64,000 bases of DNA from Hyphomonas sp. (lineage in GTDB: Bacteria; Pseudomonadota; Alphaproteobacteria; Caulobacterales; Hyphomonadaceae), in the NCBI RefSeq assembly GCF_017792385.1, contig NZ_CP051230.1:1860001-1924000 (forward strand). Reading direction: 5' to 3'. How positions within the stretch are numbered: position 1 is the first letter of the stretch; each line of letters opens with the position of its first letter. Under the pieces are notes generated by a model. That model worked only from the letters and a program-made list of their open reading frames with translations. It was not told the DNA's origin and did no database searches. A program made the translations under genes and the position numbers. Shown here piece after piece: positions 42,925 through 50,668 of this stretch.

Positions 42925-43398
42925 ATGAGCGATGACCTGACCCGAAACCAGACTTTCGAAACGCCCGAGGGCTATTCCATCCTGCCATGGCATCGCGGCT
43001 TCGGCCGACAGATCGGGCCGCTGTTCGAAAAGCGGGACGAGACCGGCGTCTATCGCGCCTTCCGAGTGGAAGAATACCACACGAACGGCATGATGAATGC
43101 GCATGGTGGAATGGTCATGACCTTTGCGGACATGGCCTGGGGCGCCGCGGTGGAGAAGGATGAAGACACCTGGTGGGTCACGGTTCGCCTTCTGTGTGAC
43201 TTTCTGTCCGGCGCGCCGATGGGCAGCTTTGTCGAGGGCAAGGGCGAAGTTGTGGGCCGTCAGGATGATGTCTTCACCGTGGAAGGCCGCATCTGGACCG
43301 GCGACAAGCTGCTGATGCGCGGCACCGGCATCTTCAAGGTGATCGAGCGCCGCGATGGTGCACAGAAACCCTTTGTCCGTCCGGGCGACAAGGCTTGA
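42925..43398 (+). CDS. PaaI-type hot-dog thioesterase
   Basis: 157 residues. The hot-dog signature is NAHGGMVMTFADMAWG, with His-Gly-Gly and the catalytic Asp region, followed by the central beta strands. Members cleave small acyl-CoAs or phenylacetyl-CoA derivatives. Substrate unknown. It follows the AarF-family gene by 50 bp and may share its transcript. Confidence 0.85.
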   Translation: MSDDLTRNQTFETPEGYSILPWHRGFGRQIGPLFEKRDETGVYRAFRVEEYHTNGMMNAHGGMVMTFADMAWGAAVEKDEDTWWVTVRLLCDFLSGAPMGSFVEGKGEVVGRQDDVFTVEGRIWTGDKLLMRGTGIFKVIERRDGAQKPFVRPGDKA

Positions 43399-43412
43399 GG
43401 CCCGCGACCAAG

Positions 43413-43441
43413 CTTGACTCCGGCCAAGGGCGTCAGTATCC
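43413..43441 (+). promoter_or_regulatory. Probable promoter of the his leader and hisS-hisZ-hisG operon
   Basis: CTTGAC at 43413-43418, 17 bases, GTATCC at 43436-43441, close to the alphaproteobacterial CTTGAC-N17-CTATAT consensus. Transcription would start at about 43448, only a few bases before the leader-peptide ATG at 43451. Confidence 0.55.
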
Positions 43442-43450
43442 GCCAACGCA

Positions 43451-43489
43451 ATGAACATTGCACTGCACCACCATCATCACCATTCGTGA
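43451..43489 (+). CDS. hisL: His leader peptide (12 residues, six consecutive His codons)
   Basis: ATG, then Asn-Ile-Ala-Leu, six consecutive His codons (CAC CAC CAT CAT CAC CAT), Ser, and TGA. A short peptide loaded with codons of the regulated amino acid, followed by alternative hairpins and then hisS-hisZ-hisG, is the hallmark of histidine attenuation. No Shine-Dalgarno is visible; with the predicted promoter the mRNA would be nearly leaderless. The first structural gene starts 175 bp downstream. Confidence 0.9.
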   Translation: MNIALHHHHHHS

Positions 43490-43638
43490 CGCGCCGATGA
43501 GGCGCGAACCGGTTCGGCTGCGTCTCCTGCAAGTGTTCATTTCCCGGAACCAGATCAGATGAGGCAGGCTGCGCCCCGGTCCGTGCCGCGCCGTCGTGTT
43601 GCCTTTCCAATCGGGGCGTCTCCGTCTATGCGGGGCGC
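43490..43638 (+). promoter_or_regulatory. His attenuator region with competing hairpins
   Basis: Right after the leader stop, CGCGCC/GGCGCG (43490-43506, 5-nt loop) forms a hairpin. Downstream, GCGCCCCG at 43571-43578 can pair either with CGGGGCG at 43612-43618 or with CGGGGCGC at 43631-43638, so the two pairings exclude each other. GTTGCC/GGCAAC adds a further option. I see no T-run, so control may act on Rho access or on translation of hisS rather than through an intrinsic terminator. Confidence 0.55.
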
Positions 43639-43664
43639 GTCGGCAACCAGGACCAGAGACGACC

Positions 43665-45146
43665 ATGAGCGACAAGGACACACCGCCCCTCACAGGCAAG
43701 GACCTCGCCCGCAAGCCGCGAGGCTTCCCGGACAAGCGTGAAAGCCTAATTCACGCGCAGGCCGGACTGGTCGAGACCATCACGGGCGTCTACCGCCAAT
43801 GGGGGTTCGAGGCGCTGGAGACGGGCGCATTCGAATATGCCGATGCGCTCGGCAAATTCCTGCCGGATGATGATCGCCCGAATGCAGGCGTCTTCGCCAT
43901 TCAGGATGATGACGAGCAATGGATGGCGCTGCGCTATGATCTGACGGCGCCGCTCGCGCGCTTCGTGGCGGAGGCGGGCCAGTCGCTGGGCAAACCGTTC
44001 CGCCGGTATGCTGCCGGGCCGGTCTGGCGCAACGAGAAGCCCGGACCGGGCCGCTTCCGCGAGTTCTGGCAATGCGATGCCGATACGATTGGCGCGCCGG
44101 GCTTTCACGCCGATGCAGAAATGATCGCGATGGGCGCCGAGGCGCTGCGCGCAGTCGGTATGGAGACGGGCGAGTTCGTGATCCGTGTGAACACGCGCCG
44201 CCTGTTGAACGGGGTGCTGGATGGCGTGGGTGCGGCGAAGGCCGAAACGCGCCTCGCGATCCTGCGGGCCCTCGACAAGCTGGACCGGTTGGGCGTTGAC
44301 GGCGTCGCGGACCTGCTCGGCGATGGCCGCATGGATGAAAGCGGCGACTATACAAAAGGCGCAGGGCTCGGCGCGGCGGAAGTCAAGCGCGTGCTTGCCT
44401 TCGCGCAGGCGGGCGCGGACACACGGGCCGAAACGCTCGAGAATCTGGCCAAGGCCACCGGTGACACCGAAGAAGGCAAGACCGGACTTGCGGAACTCGC
44501 AGCCATCGCAAAGGCGCTGGAAGCGCTTGGTGCGCCTGAAGGGGACGTCGTGATCGACCCGTCGGTCGTGCGCGGCCTCGAATACTATACCGGCCCTGTT
44601 TATGAAGCCGAGCTGCTGCGCGAAGTGACCGGTGAGGATGGCAAGACCTATCGCATCGGCTCGATCGGCGGCGGCGGTCGCTATGATGACCTGGTCGCCC
44701 GCTTCACCGGAGAAACCGTGCCGGCGACCGGCTTCTCCATCGGCATCTCGCGGCTTGCTGCTGCGATGCACATCATGGGAGAGACCGAGAAGCTGGATGG
44801 CCCGGTCGTTGTCCTGAATTTCGACAAGGAAGACCCGTCAATCGCTTTGCAGATCGCAACCGAGCTGCGCCGCGCGGGCATTCGGGCCGAAGCCTATATG
44901 GGATCGTCCGGCATGCGGCCGCAGATGAAATATGCCGACCGCAGATCGTCTCCCGCCGCCATCATGGTGGGCGAAGATGAACTCGCCAAGGGCACGGTCA
45001 CGATCAAGGATCTTGAGATGGGCGCTTTGAAGGCCAAGGCCATCAAGTCCAATGAAGAGTATCGCGAAGCGCGCCCCGGCCAGTTCGAGGTGCCGCGTGC
45101 AGACATGGTCGAGGCCATCCGCAAGATCGTCGAGGCCCAGAAATGA
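43665..45146 (+). CDS. hisS: Histidyl-tRNA synthetase
   Basis: 493 residues from the ATG at 43665 (MSDKDTPPL); the frame stays open 23 codons upstream. Class II synthetase core with LRYDLTAPLARFVA, the HisRS-specific VRGLEYYTGPVYEAEL, GGGGRYDDLV and a C-terminal anticodon-binding domain (about 395-490). It charges tRNA-His. It heads an operon with hisZ and hisG behind a His-rich leader peptide. Its stop overlaps the hisZ start by 4 bp. Confidence 0.95.
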   Translation: MSDKDTPPLTGKDLARKPRGFPDKRESLIHAQAGLVETITGVYRQWGFEALETGAFEYADALGKFLPDDDRPNAGVFAIQDDDEQWMALRYDLTAPLARFVAEAGQSLGKPFRRYAAGPVWRNEKPGPGRFREFWQCDADTIGAPGFHADAEMIAMGAEALRAVGMETGEFVIRVNTRRLLNGVLDGVGAAKAETRLAILRALDKLDRLGVDGVADLLGDGRMDESGDYTKGAGLGAAEVKRVLAFAQAGADTRAETLENLAKATGDTEEGKTGLAELAAIAKALEALGAPEGDVVIDPSVVRGLEYYTGPVYEAELLREVTGEDGKTYRIGSIGGGGRYDDLVARFTGETVPATGFSIGISRLAAAMHIMGETEKLDGPVVVLNFDKEDPSIALQIATELRRAGIRAEAYMGSSGMRPQMKYADRRSSPAAIMVGEDELAKGTVTIKDLEMGALKAKAIKSNEEYREARPGQFEVPRADMVEAIRKIVEAQK

Positions 45147-46273
45147 CACATGACGCCCTCGTCGCGGCGGCCCGCGGCGTTTTCGAGGCGACAGGCGCCG
45201 AGCCGGTCGACCCGGCCTACATCCTGCCGTCCGACATCCCGCTGGAATTGTCGGGGGAGGCAGTGCGCGCCCGCCTTTGTGTGTTTTCCGATCATCGCGG
45301 AAGTGAAATGGTCATGCGGCCCGACCTGACTCTGCCGGTGGCGGGACTGGAAGCGGACCGCCGGGCCGCAGGCGGCGACGGCGCAAAGGCCTACACCTAT
45401 GCGGCCCGGGCCTTCCGCCTGCCGGCTGCCGGGGGCGATCCGATGGAGTTCACTCAGGTCGGCTTCGAATGGTTCGGCAAGGACAGCAGCGCCGCGTGTG
45501 ATGCCGAGGCGTTTGCGCTGGTGCGGGAGGCCGTCGCGGCCTGTGACGTGACTCCCGCCGCGACCGAGATGGGCGATCTCTCGATCTTTCCGGCCTTTGT
45601 CGATGCGCTCGGCCTGGCGCGGATCACGACAGACCTGCTGAAGCGGGCCTTTCGGCAGGAAGGCGGGGTCAGCGATTTGTTGGCCGCAGCGCCGCAGGCC
45701 CCGGCAGAGGATCTGCAGCCCGTGCTGGACGCGGCAAGCGCGAAAGAGGCCGAGGCAGCCTTTCTGACCGTGATCGCCGCACGCGGCATTCCCATGATCG
45801 GCACGCGAAGCGTGGCCGAAATCGTCGCCGGCCTGCGTGGCCAGGCGGCAGTCCACGCCGCTGGCGGCATCCCGGAGGCCGCGCGGGCAGCGCTTTCTGA
45901 CCTGGCAGGCGTCAACTGCCCGGCGGGTGAGGCGGCAGATGTTCTGGGCGCCATTGCTGGCCGGCATGGCCTTGACCGGATGCATGATGCGATCGAGCGT
46001 GTCGCCCGGCGCATGGATGCCATGCTCGCCGCAGCCCCCGAACTGACAACGGAAGCCCGGTTCCGGTCAGGCTTCGGCCGCCGGTTCACCTATTATGACG
46101 GCTTCGTCTTCGAGACATTCGGCCAGAATCTCAGCTCCCGCCAGCCCTTCGCGTCGGGCGGGCGGTATGACGGCCTGATCGAGGGCCTGTCCCGGTCCAG
46201 GGCCGCCGCGTCCGGCATTGGCGGCGTGGTGCGTCCCGACCGGATCCTGCGTGCAAAAGGAGAGACGGCATGA
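45143..46273 (+). CDS. hisZ: ATP phosphoribosyltransferase regulatory subunit
   Basis: 376 residues. HisRS-like catalytic fold without tRNA-binding parts: MRPDLTLPVAGLEA, FTQVGFEWFG, TYYDGFVFETFG and GGRYDGLIEGL. HisZ is the paralogue of HisS that makes the short form of HisG active and sensitive to histidine. It is coupled on both sides by 4-bp ATGA overlaps (hisS/hisZ and hisZ/hisG). Confidence 0.94.
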   Translation: MTHDALVAAARGVFEATGAEPVDPAYILPSDIPLELSGEAVRARLCVFSDHRGSEMVMRPDLTLPVAGLEADRRAAGGDGAKAYTYAARAFRLPAAGGDPMEFTQVGFEWFGKDSSAACDAEAFALVREAVAACDVTPAATEMGDLSIFPAFVDALGLARITTDLLKRAFRQEGGVSDLLAAAPQAPAEDLQPVLDAASAKEAEAAFLTVIAARGIPMIGTRSVAEIVAGLRGQAAVHAAGGIPEAARAALSDLAGVNCPAGEAADVLGAIAGRHGLDRMHDAIERVARRMDAMLAAAPELTTEARFRSGFGRRFTYYDGFVFETFGQNLSSRQPFASGGRYDGLIEGLSRSRAAASGIGGVVRPDRILRAKGETA

Positions 46274-47004
46274 GCATCCTGTCGCTGGCAATTCCGTCCA
46301 AGGGGCGGCTGAAGGAAAAGTCCGAGGCCTGGCTGCGCGCGCAGGGGTTCGAAGTTCGCCAGATCGGCGGGGAGCGAGGCTATCAGGCCGAGATCACCGG
46401 ACTGGGCGAGGTGGACATGCGTCTCCTGTCCGCCCGCGAGATTGCGCAGGGGCTGGTCGATGGAAGCATACATGCCGGTGTGACCGGTGAAGACTTGCTG
46501 CATGACCTTGCCCCGACCGGGCCGGAGGATTTCCACGTTTTGGAGCGACTCGGCTTCGGCGGCGCGGATGTAATTGTGGCAGTGCCCCAGGCCTGGCTCG
46601 ATGTGGACACGATGGCAGACCTTGAAGCGGCCGGCGCGGCCTTCCGGAAAGCGCATCACCGGCGTTTGAGGGTGGCAACCAAATATATGCGCCTGACGCG
46701 GCGCTTCTTTGCGGCCAAGTCCGTGGGGGAATACCGCCTCGTGGAAAGCGCCGGGGCAACCGAAGCGGCCCCCGCCACAGGCGCCGCGGACGTGATCGTG
46801 GACATCACGTCTACCGGGGCCACGCTGAAGGCAAACGGGCTCAAAATAGTTTCAGATGGAATAATCCTGAAAAGCGAGGCGGTGCTCGCCGCCTCTGCCC
46901 ATGCCGACTGGAATCCGGCGGCGCGCAAGTCCCTGTCTTTATTGCGCACTGCAGCAAAAGTTGAAGAACTGCTCGGATTGAAAAATTTGAATTCACAATC
47001 TTGA
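46270..47004 (+). CDS. hisG: ATP phosphoribosyltransferase, short form
   Basis: 244 residues, so the short form that needs HisZ. IPSKGRLKEKSEAWL at the start, DVIVDITSTGATLKANGL (PRPP-binding) near 175. It catalyses the first committed step of histidine synthesis, PRPP + ATP to phosphoribosyl-ATP. Its last codons overlap the TTGACA of the small-RNA promoter that follows. Confidence 0.96.
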   Translation: MSILSLAIPSKGRLKEKSEAWLRAQGFEVRQIGGERGYQAEITGLGEVDMRLLSAREIAQGLVDGSIHAGVTGEDLLHDLAPTGPEDFHVLERLGFGGADVIVAVPQAWLDVDTMADLEAAGAAFRKAHHRRLRVATKYMRLTRRFFAAKSVGEYRLVESAGATEAAPATGAADVIVDITSTGATLKANGLKIVSDGIILKSEAVLAASAHADWNPAARKSLSLLRTAAKVEELLGLKNLNSQS

Positions 47005-47029
47005 CACACGCGTTAAAGCGCGGCCATAT
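47001..47029 (+). promoter_or_regulatory. Probable sigma-70 promoter at the end of hisG
   Basis: TTGACA (47001-47006), 17 bases, CCATAT (47024-47029). It overlaps the hisG stop and points at a short transcript ended by a strong terminator at 47070-47108, with no ORF between. Confidence 0.6.
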
Positions 47030-47035
47030 GACACG

Positions 47036-47108
47036 GCAAGTTTCTGGGAGGAAACGCTGCAAACGGTGGAAGGCGCGGAAGCTGGTGGAAGCTCTCCGCG
47101 CCTTTTTT
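47036..47108 (+). ncRNA. Candidate ~70-nt small RNA downstream of hisG
   Basis: Starts about 7 bases after the promoter above. A first hairpin GTTTC/GAAAC (47040-47055) shows TGGGAG in its loop; a second, long stem AAGGCGCGGA-AGCT / AGCT-C-TCCGCGCCTT (47070-47104) runs into TTTTTT and is a strong intrinsic terminator, which may also end hisG transcripts. No start codon with a usable RBS fits between. Promoter, compact length and terminator together suggest an independent sRNA; I cannot assign a family. Confidence 0.55.
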
Positions 47109-47404
47109 CATCGCGCGGGCGGGCTGGGGTCCACCAAGACGTTCCGGAGCAACGGCTCAGGTGAGGTAGGGGGCGTTTTTGGACATCACCCCGGCCCGTC
47201 TTGGCTTCTTGATTATCAATAAGACCTTATCGAAAAACGTCAATCATTATTATCGTTTTTCGATTAAATTTTTTTCATGCAATTCATTAGCCTTGCTCAA
47301 GGGCCATCGCGCCCCCTGCGGCTGCCAGCCCGTGAGTTGACTTCCCCCAGCGGCGCGGCCAAGCGTGGAGCCAAACAAGGTATTGCGCACGCAAGGGAGT
47401 TATC
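47109..47404. other. Intergenic region before argD
   Basis: About 296 bases with no gene. The second half is markedly AT-rich and contains the 11-bp inverted repeat at 47229-47264; the rest shows nothing I can name. Confidence 0.6.
47229..47264. promoter_or_regulatory. 11-bp inverted repeat upstream of argD
   Basis: ATCGAAAAACG (47229-47239) and its exact reverse complement CGTTTTTCGAT (47254-47264) are separated by 14 AT-rich bases and followed by a T-run. It lies 140 bp before argD. It could be an operator for two dimers or a weak terminator. Confidence 0.45.
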
Positions 47405-48592
47405 ATGAGCGATCCGCGCCAGCACATCATGCCGGTCTACCGGCCGCCGGAACAGGTTTTCGAGAAGGGGGAGGGCGTCTACCTCTTCACCGAGGACGGC
47501 ACGCGATATCTCGACTTCATTGCCGGCATCGCGGTGAACGCGCTCGGCCATGCCCACCCGGCCATGGTCGAAGCCCTTCAGGACCAGGCCGGCAAGCTCT
47601 GGCACACATCCAACATGTTCCGTGTGCGGGGCGCCGAGGAATTGTCCGACAAGATCTGCCGCGACACGTTTGCCGACCGGGTCTTCTTCACAAATTCCGG
47701 CACTGAGGCTGTCGAATGCGCCATCAAGTCGGCCCGGAAATATCATTGGGCCAATGGCAATGAAGAGCGCATCGACATCATCACCTTCACCGGCGCGTTC
47801 CATGGCCGCTCGCTCGGCGCCATCAATGCCGGCGGCAATCCGAAATACCTGGAAGGCTTCGGCCCGAAACTGCCGGGCTTCGTGCATCTTGAATGGGGTG
47901 ACCATGACGCGCTGAAGGCGGCCGCGGCGCAGCCGACGACGGCGGCGGTCTTTGTCGAGCCCGTGCAGGGAGAGGGCGGTGTGCGTGCCATGCCCGATGC
48001 CTGTCTGAAAGGACTGCGCGAGCTTTGCGACGAGCACGGCATCCTGCTGATCTATGACGAGGTCCAGTGCGGCATGGGCCGGACCGGCAAACTGTTCGCC
48101 CACGAATGGGTGGACGGGGCCGCGCCGGACATTCTCTGCTCGGCAAAGGGGATCGGCGGCGGCTTCCCGTTCGGCGCATGCCTGACCACTGAAGCAGTCG
48201 GTGAGCACATGCAGCCCGGCAGCCACGGCTCCACCTATGGCGGCAATCCGCTGGCCATGGCCGTCGGCAATGTCGTCTGGGATATCATCGCCAGCGAGGA
48301 ATTTCTTGCCGAAGTGCGCCGCGTGTCCGGCACGCTGGCGCAGGGACTGAAAAGCCTCGCCGACAGCCATCCGGACAAGGTGGACTCGGTCACCGGCAAG
48401 GGCCTGCTGACCGGCCTCAAGATGAAGTCCGATCCGAAAAGCCTTCAGGGTGTCTGCCGCGAGAAGAATCTTCTGGTCGGGGTCGCAGGCGCCAATGTGT
48501 TGCGCATGGCCCCCCCGCTGGTGATCACGGATGAGAATGTCCGTGAGGCGACGGGGATCCTGGACGCCGCGCTCAGCGACTGGGAAGGATGA
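47405..48592 (+). CDS. argD: Acetylornithine aminotransferase
   Basis: 395 residues, class III PLP aminotransferase. FTNSGTEAVECAIK (phosphate cup), TFTGAFHGRSLGA, LLIYDEVQCGMGRTGKL (Asp to the PLP nitrogen) and the Schiff-base Lys in ILCSAKGIGGGFPFGA. It makes N-acetylornithine in arginine synthesis and may also serve in lysine synthesis. Its stop overlaps the start of the S41 protease lipoprotein. argF lies 5 kb away. Confidence 0.94.
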   Translation: MSDPRQHIMPVYRPPEQVFEKGEGVYLFTEDGTRYLDFIAGIAVNALGHAHPAMVEALQDQAGKLWHTSNMFRVRGAEELSDKICRDTFADRVFFTNSGTEAVECAIKSARKYHWANGNEERIDIITFTGAFHGRSLGAINAGGNPKYLEGFGPKLPGFVHLEWGDHDALKAAAAQPTTAAVFVEPVQGEGGVRAMPDACLKGLRELCDEHGILLIYDEVQCGMGRTGKLFAHEWVDGAAPDILCSAKGIGGGFPFGACLTTEAVGEHMQPGSHGSTYGGNPLAMAVGNVVWDIIASEEFLAEVRRVSGTLAQGLKSLADSHPDKVDSVTGKGLLTGLKMKSDPKSLQGVCREKNLLVGVAGANVLRMAPPLVITDENVREATGILDAALSDWEG

Positions 48593-49824
48593 GGCTTGGG
48601 CTCTGCCTGCTGACGGCAATTCTGTCAGGGTGCGCACATGTTGCGCCCTTGACGGACATTCAGCAGGACACACTGGCGGACGGACAGGAACTGTGTGACC
48701 TGGTCCGCGCGAACTATGTCTATCTGGACAAGCGGCAACCGGGCTGGGATGCAACCTGCCGCCACCTGCCGGATCAAGCGGGTCACGTGTCGACCCGGCC
48801 GGAGCAATTGCGCGTTCTGGAGACCCTGACCGACGCGCTGCATGATCCGCACATTACGTTCGGGACCAATTCATCGATTTCACCACGTCTTGTGCCGTCC
48901 GGGGCAGATTACTGGCTGGAGGAGGATCGGGTCATCGCTGTGCGCGCAGGCAGCGCTGCCGCGCAGGCAGGGCTGGCGGTGGGGGATCAGATTGTCTCCG
49001 TGAACGGCCGCACGCTGGGCGATGCCTTGCGATCCCGCCTTCAGCCCCCGGACACTGCCGCCTCCGAAGCGCAGCGGAACTGGGCCCTCAACGCTGCGGC
49101 GGCCGGCTATCGGGATGAGCCCAGATCCGTAACCATTCTGCGTGATGGCCAGTCCCATGAGTTGACCCTGGAAGGTCGTGCGGTCGTCCCACCTGAATCG
49201 CCGCTCACGGCTCGCATGATCGACGGGGCAGTCGGATACATTCGCCTCAATGATTCCCTCGGCGAGACCTCGACGGTTGTTGCATTCGATGCGGCCATGG
49301 ACTCGCTGCGGGGAGCGCGGTTCTGGATTCTGGATCTCCGGGATACGCCCGGCGGGGGCAGCACGGATATCGCTGAACCCATTCTTGGCCGGTTTCTGTC
49401 AGATTCAGCCGCCTATCAGCGCATTCGGCCCACGGATGGTCCTGAATGGGTCAAGGTCGCCGAACCCCATGGTGCCTGGACGGCCGAAGGGCCGGTTGCC
49501 GTGCTGGTCGGGCGGTGGACCGGCAGCATGGGGGAAGGCCTTGCGGTCGGGTTCGACGGCGCCGGGCGGGGAGACGTTTTCGGCAGCGACATGGCACGGT
49601 TGGCTGGCGGCGTCGAAACCTTCACGCTCAGCCGGACAGGGTACCCCATCCGCATTCCCACTTATGATCTGGCGCATCTGGACGGCACGCCGCGCCATGT
49701 CTGGTCGCCGCCTCACATTGTTCTGGCAGACAATGGCGATGGGCCAGACCTTGCCTTGCAAGCGGCGCTGGACTGGTTCGCGGAGTTTGCGAATCCAGCT
49801 GTCAGACCGGGCGTTCTGCGATAG
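48589..49824 (+). CDS. S41-family peptidase-like lipoprotein with a PDZ domain
   Basis: 411 residues. Lipobox LSGC (Cys15), a helical N-terminal part ending in LHDPHITFG (the Asp-x-His block of tricorn-type S41), a PDZ-like segment (about 95-180: AGLAVGDQIVSVNGRTL), then the S41 core VGYIRLNDSLGE, LDLRDTPGGGS and the nucleophile region TGSMGEGLAVGF. The CtpA-type catalytic Lys is not obvious, so a Ser-His mechanism is more likely. Translationally coupled to argD by a 4-bp overlap, though no functional link is known. Confidence 0.8.
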   Translation: MRLGLCLLTAILSGCAHVAPLTDIQQDTLADGQELCDLVRANYVYLDKRQPGWDATCRHLPDQAGHVSTRPEQLRVLETLTDALHDPHITFGTNSSISPRLVPSGADYWLEEDRVIAVRAGSAAAQAGLAVGDQIVSVNGRTLGDALRSRLQPPDTAASEAQRNWALNAAAAGYRDEPRSVTILRDGQSHELTLEGRAVVPPESPLTARMIDGAVGYIRLNDSLGETSTVVAFDAAMDSLRGARFWILDLRDTPGGGSTDIAEPILGRFLSDSAAYQRIRPTDGPEWVKVAEPHGAWTAEGPVAVLVGRWTGSMGEGLAVGFDGAGRGDVFGSDMARLAGGVETFTLSRTGYPIRIPTYDLAHLDGTPRHVWSPPHIVLADNGDGPDLALQAALDWFAEFANPAVRPGVLR

Positions 49825-49833
49825 GGTTGCGCC

Positions 49834-50664
49834 ATGACCCAGCTTCGAATTGCCTGTGTCCAGTTGCGCTCCGGTGTGGAAGTGGCCCCGAACATCGAGG
49901 CGACATCTGCCCTCATCCGTGAGGCGGCGGGGAAGGGGGCGCAGCTGGTTGCAACACCGGAAATGACCAATTTGCTGGACATCCGCCCCGGCATGGCGCG
50001 GCCGAAGATTGTTGCGGAGGCGGACGATCAGACCTTGGCCGCACTGCGTGCGCTGGCGGCGGAGCTTGGCATCTGGCTCCTCATCGGCTCCCTCGCGGTG
50101 ACGCTGGAGGGCGAGGACCGCCTCGCAAACCGCTCCTTCCTGATCGCGTCCGATGGCTCCATCCGCGCGCGCTATGACAAGATCCACATGTTCGATGTCG
50201 AAGTAGGCGACGGGCAAAGCTATCGCGAAAGCCGGTCCTATCGGCCGGGGGAGCGCGCTGTGCTGGCGGAGACCGAGTTCGGCACGCTAGGGATGACGAT
50301 CTGCTATGATGTCCGCTTCCCGCACCTGTATCGCAGACTGGCGCAGGCGGGCGCCGACATCCTGACCATTCCGGCGGCCTTCACGCGGGTGACGGGTCAG
50401 GCACACTGGCATGTCCTCGTCCGGGCCCGTGCCATCGAGACCGGCAGTTTCGTCATTGCCCCCGCGCAGGGCGGGCGCCATGAAGATGGCCGGGAGACCT
50501 TCGGCCATTCCCTGATCGTCTCGCCCTGGGGAGATGTGCTGGCGGAAAAGGCGGACGATGCACCCGGTGTGATCCTGGCCGACCTTGACCTGGACGCCGT
50601 GGCGAAGGCGCGAGGGCGCATTCCTTCGCTCGGGAATGATCAGATGATCAAGTTCGAAAACTGA
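49834..50664 (+). CDS. Carbon-nitrogen hydrolase (Nit2/omega-amidase-like)
   Basis: 276 residues of the nitrilase superfamily with triad E43 (ATPEMTN), K116 (YDKIHMFDVE) and C157 (MTICYDVRFP). The DKIHMFDV and YDVRFPHLYR blocks place it with Nit1/Nit2-type amidases, which hydrolyse omega-amides of 2-oxo acids or deaminated glutathione. It begins 9 bp after the S41 gene and belongs to the same rightward run from argD. Confidence 0.9.
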   Translation: MTQLRIACVQLRSGVEVAPNIEATSALIREAAGKGAQLVATPEMTNLLDIRPGMARPKIVAEADDQTLAALRALAAELGIWLLIGSLAVTLEGEDRLANRSFLIASDGSIRARYDKIHMFDVEVGDGQSYRESRSYRPGERAVLAETEFGTLGMTICYDVRFPHLYRRLAQAGADILTIPAAFTRVTGQAHWHVLVRARAIETGSFVIAPAQGGRHEDGRETFGHSLIVSPWGDVLAEKADDAPGVILADLDLDAVAKARGRIPSLGNDQMIKFEN

Positions 50665-50668
50665 TCAA

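Noticed and set aside
43463..43486. Six His codons as a cloning His-tag or vector contamination
   Set aside because: They sit in a 12-codon ORF directly ahead of hisS-hisZ-hisG with hairpins following, and flanking sequence is native; a His leader peptide explains them fully.
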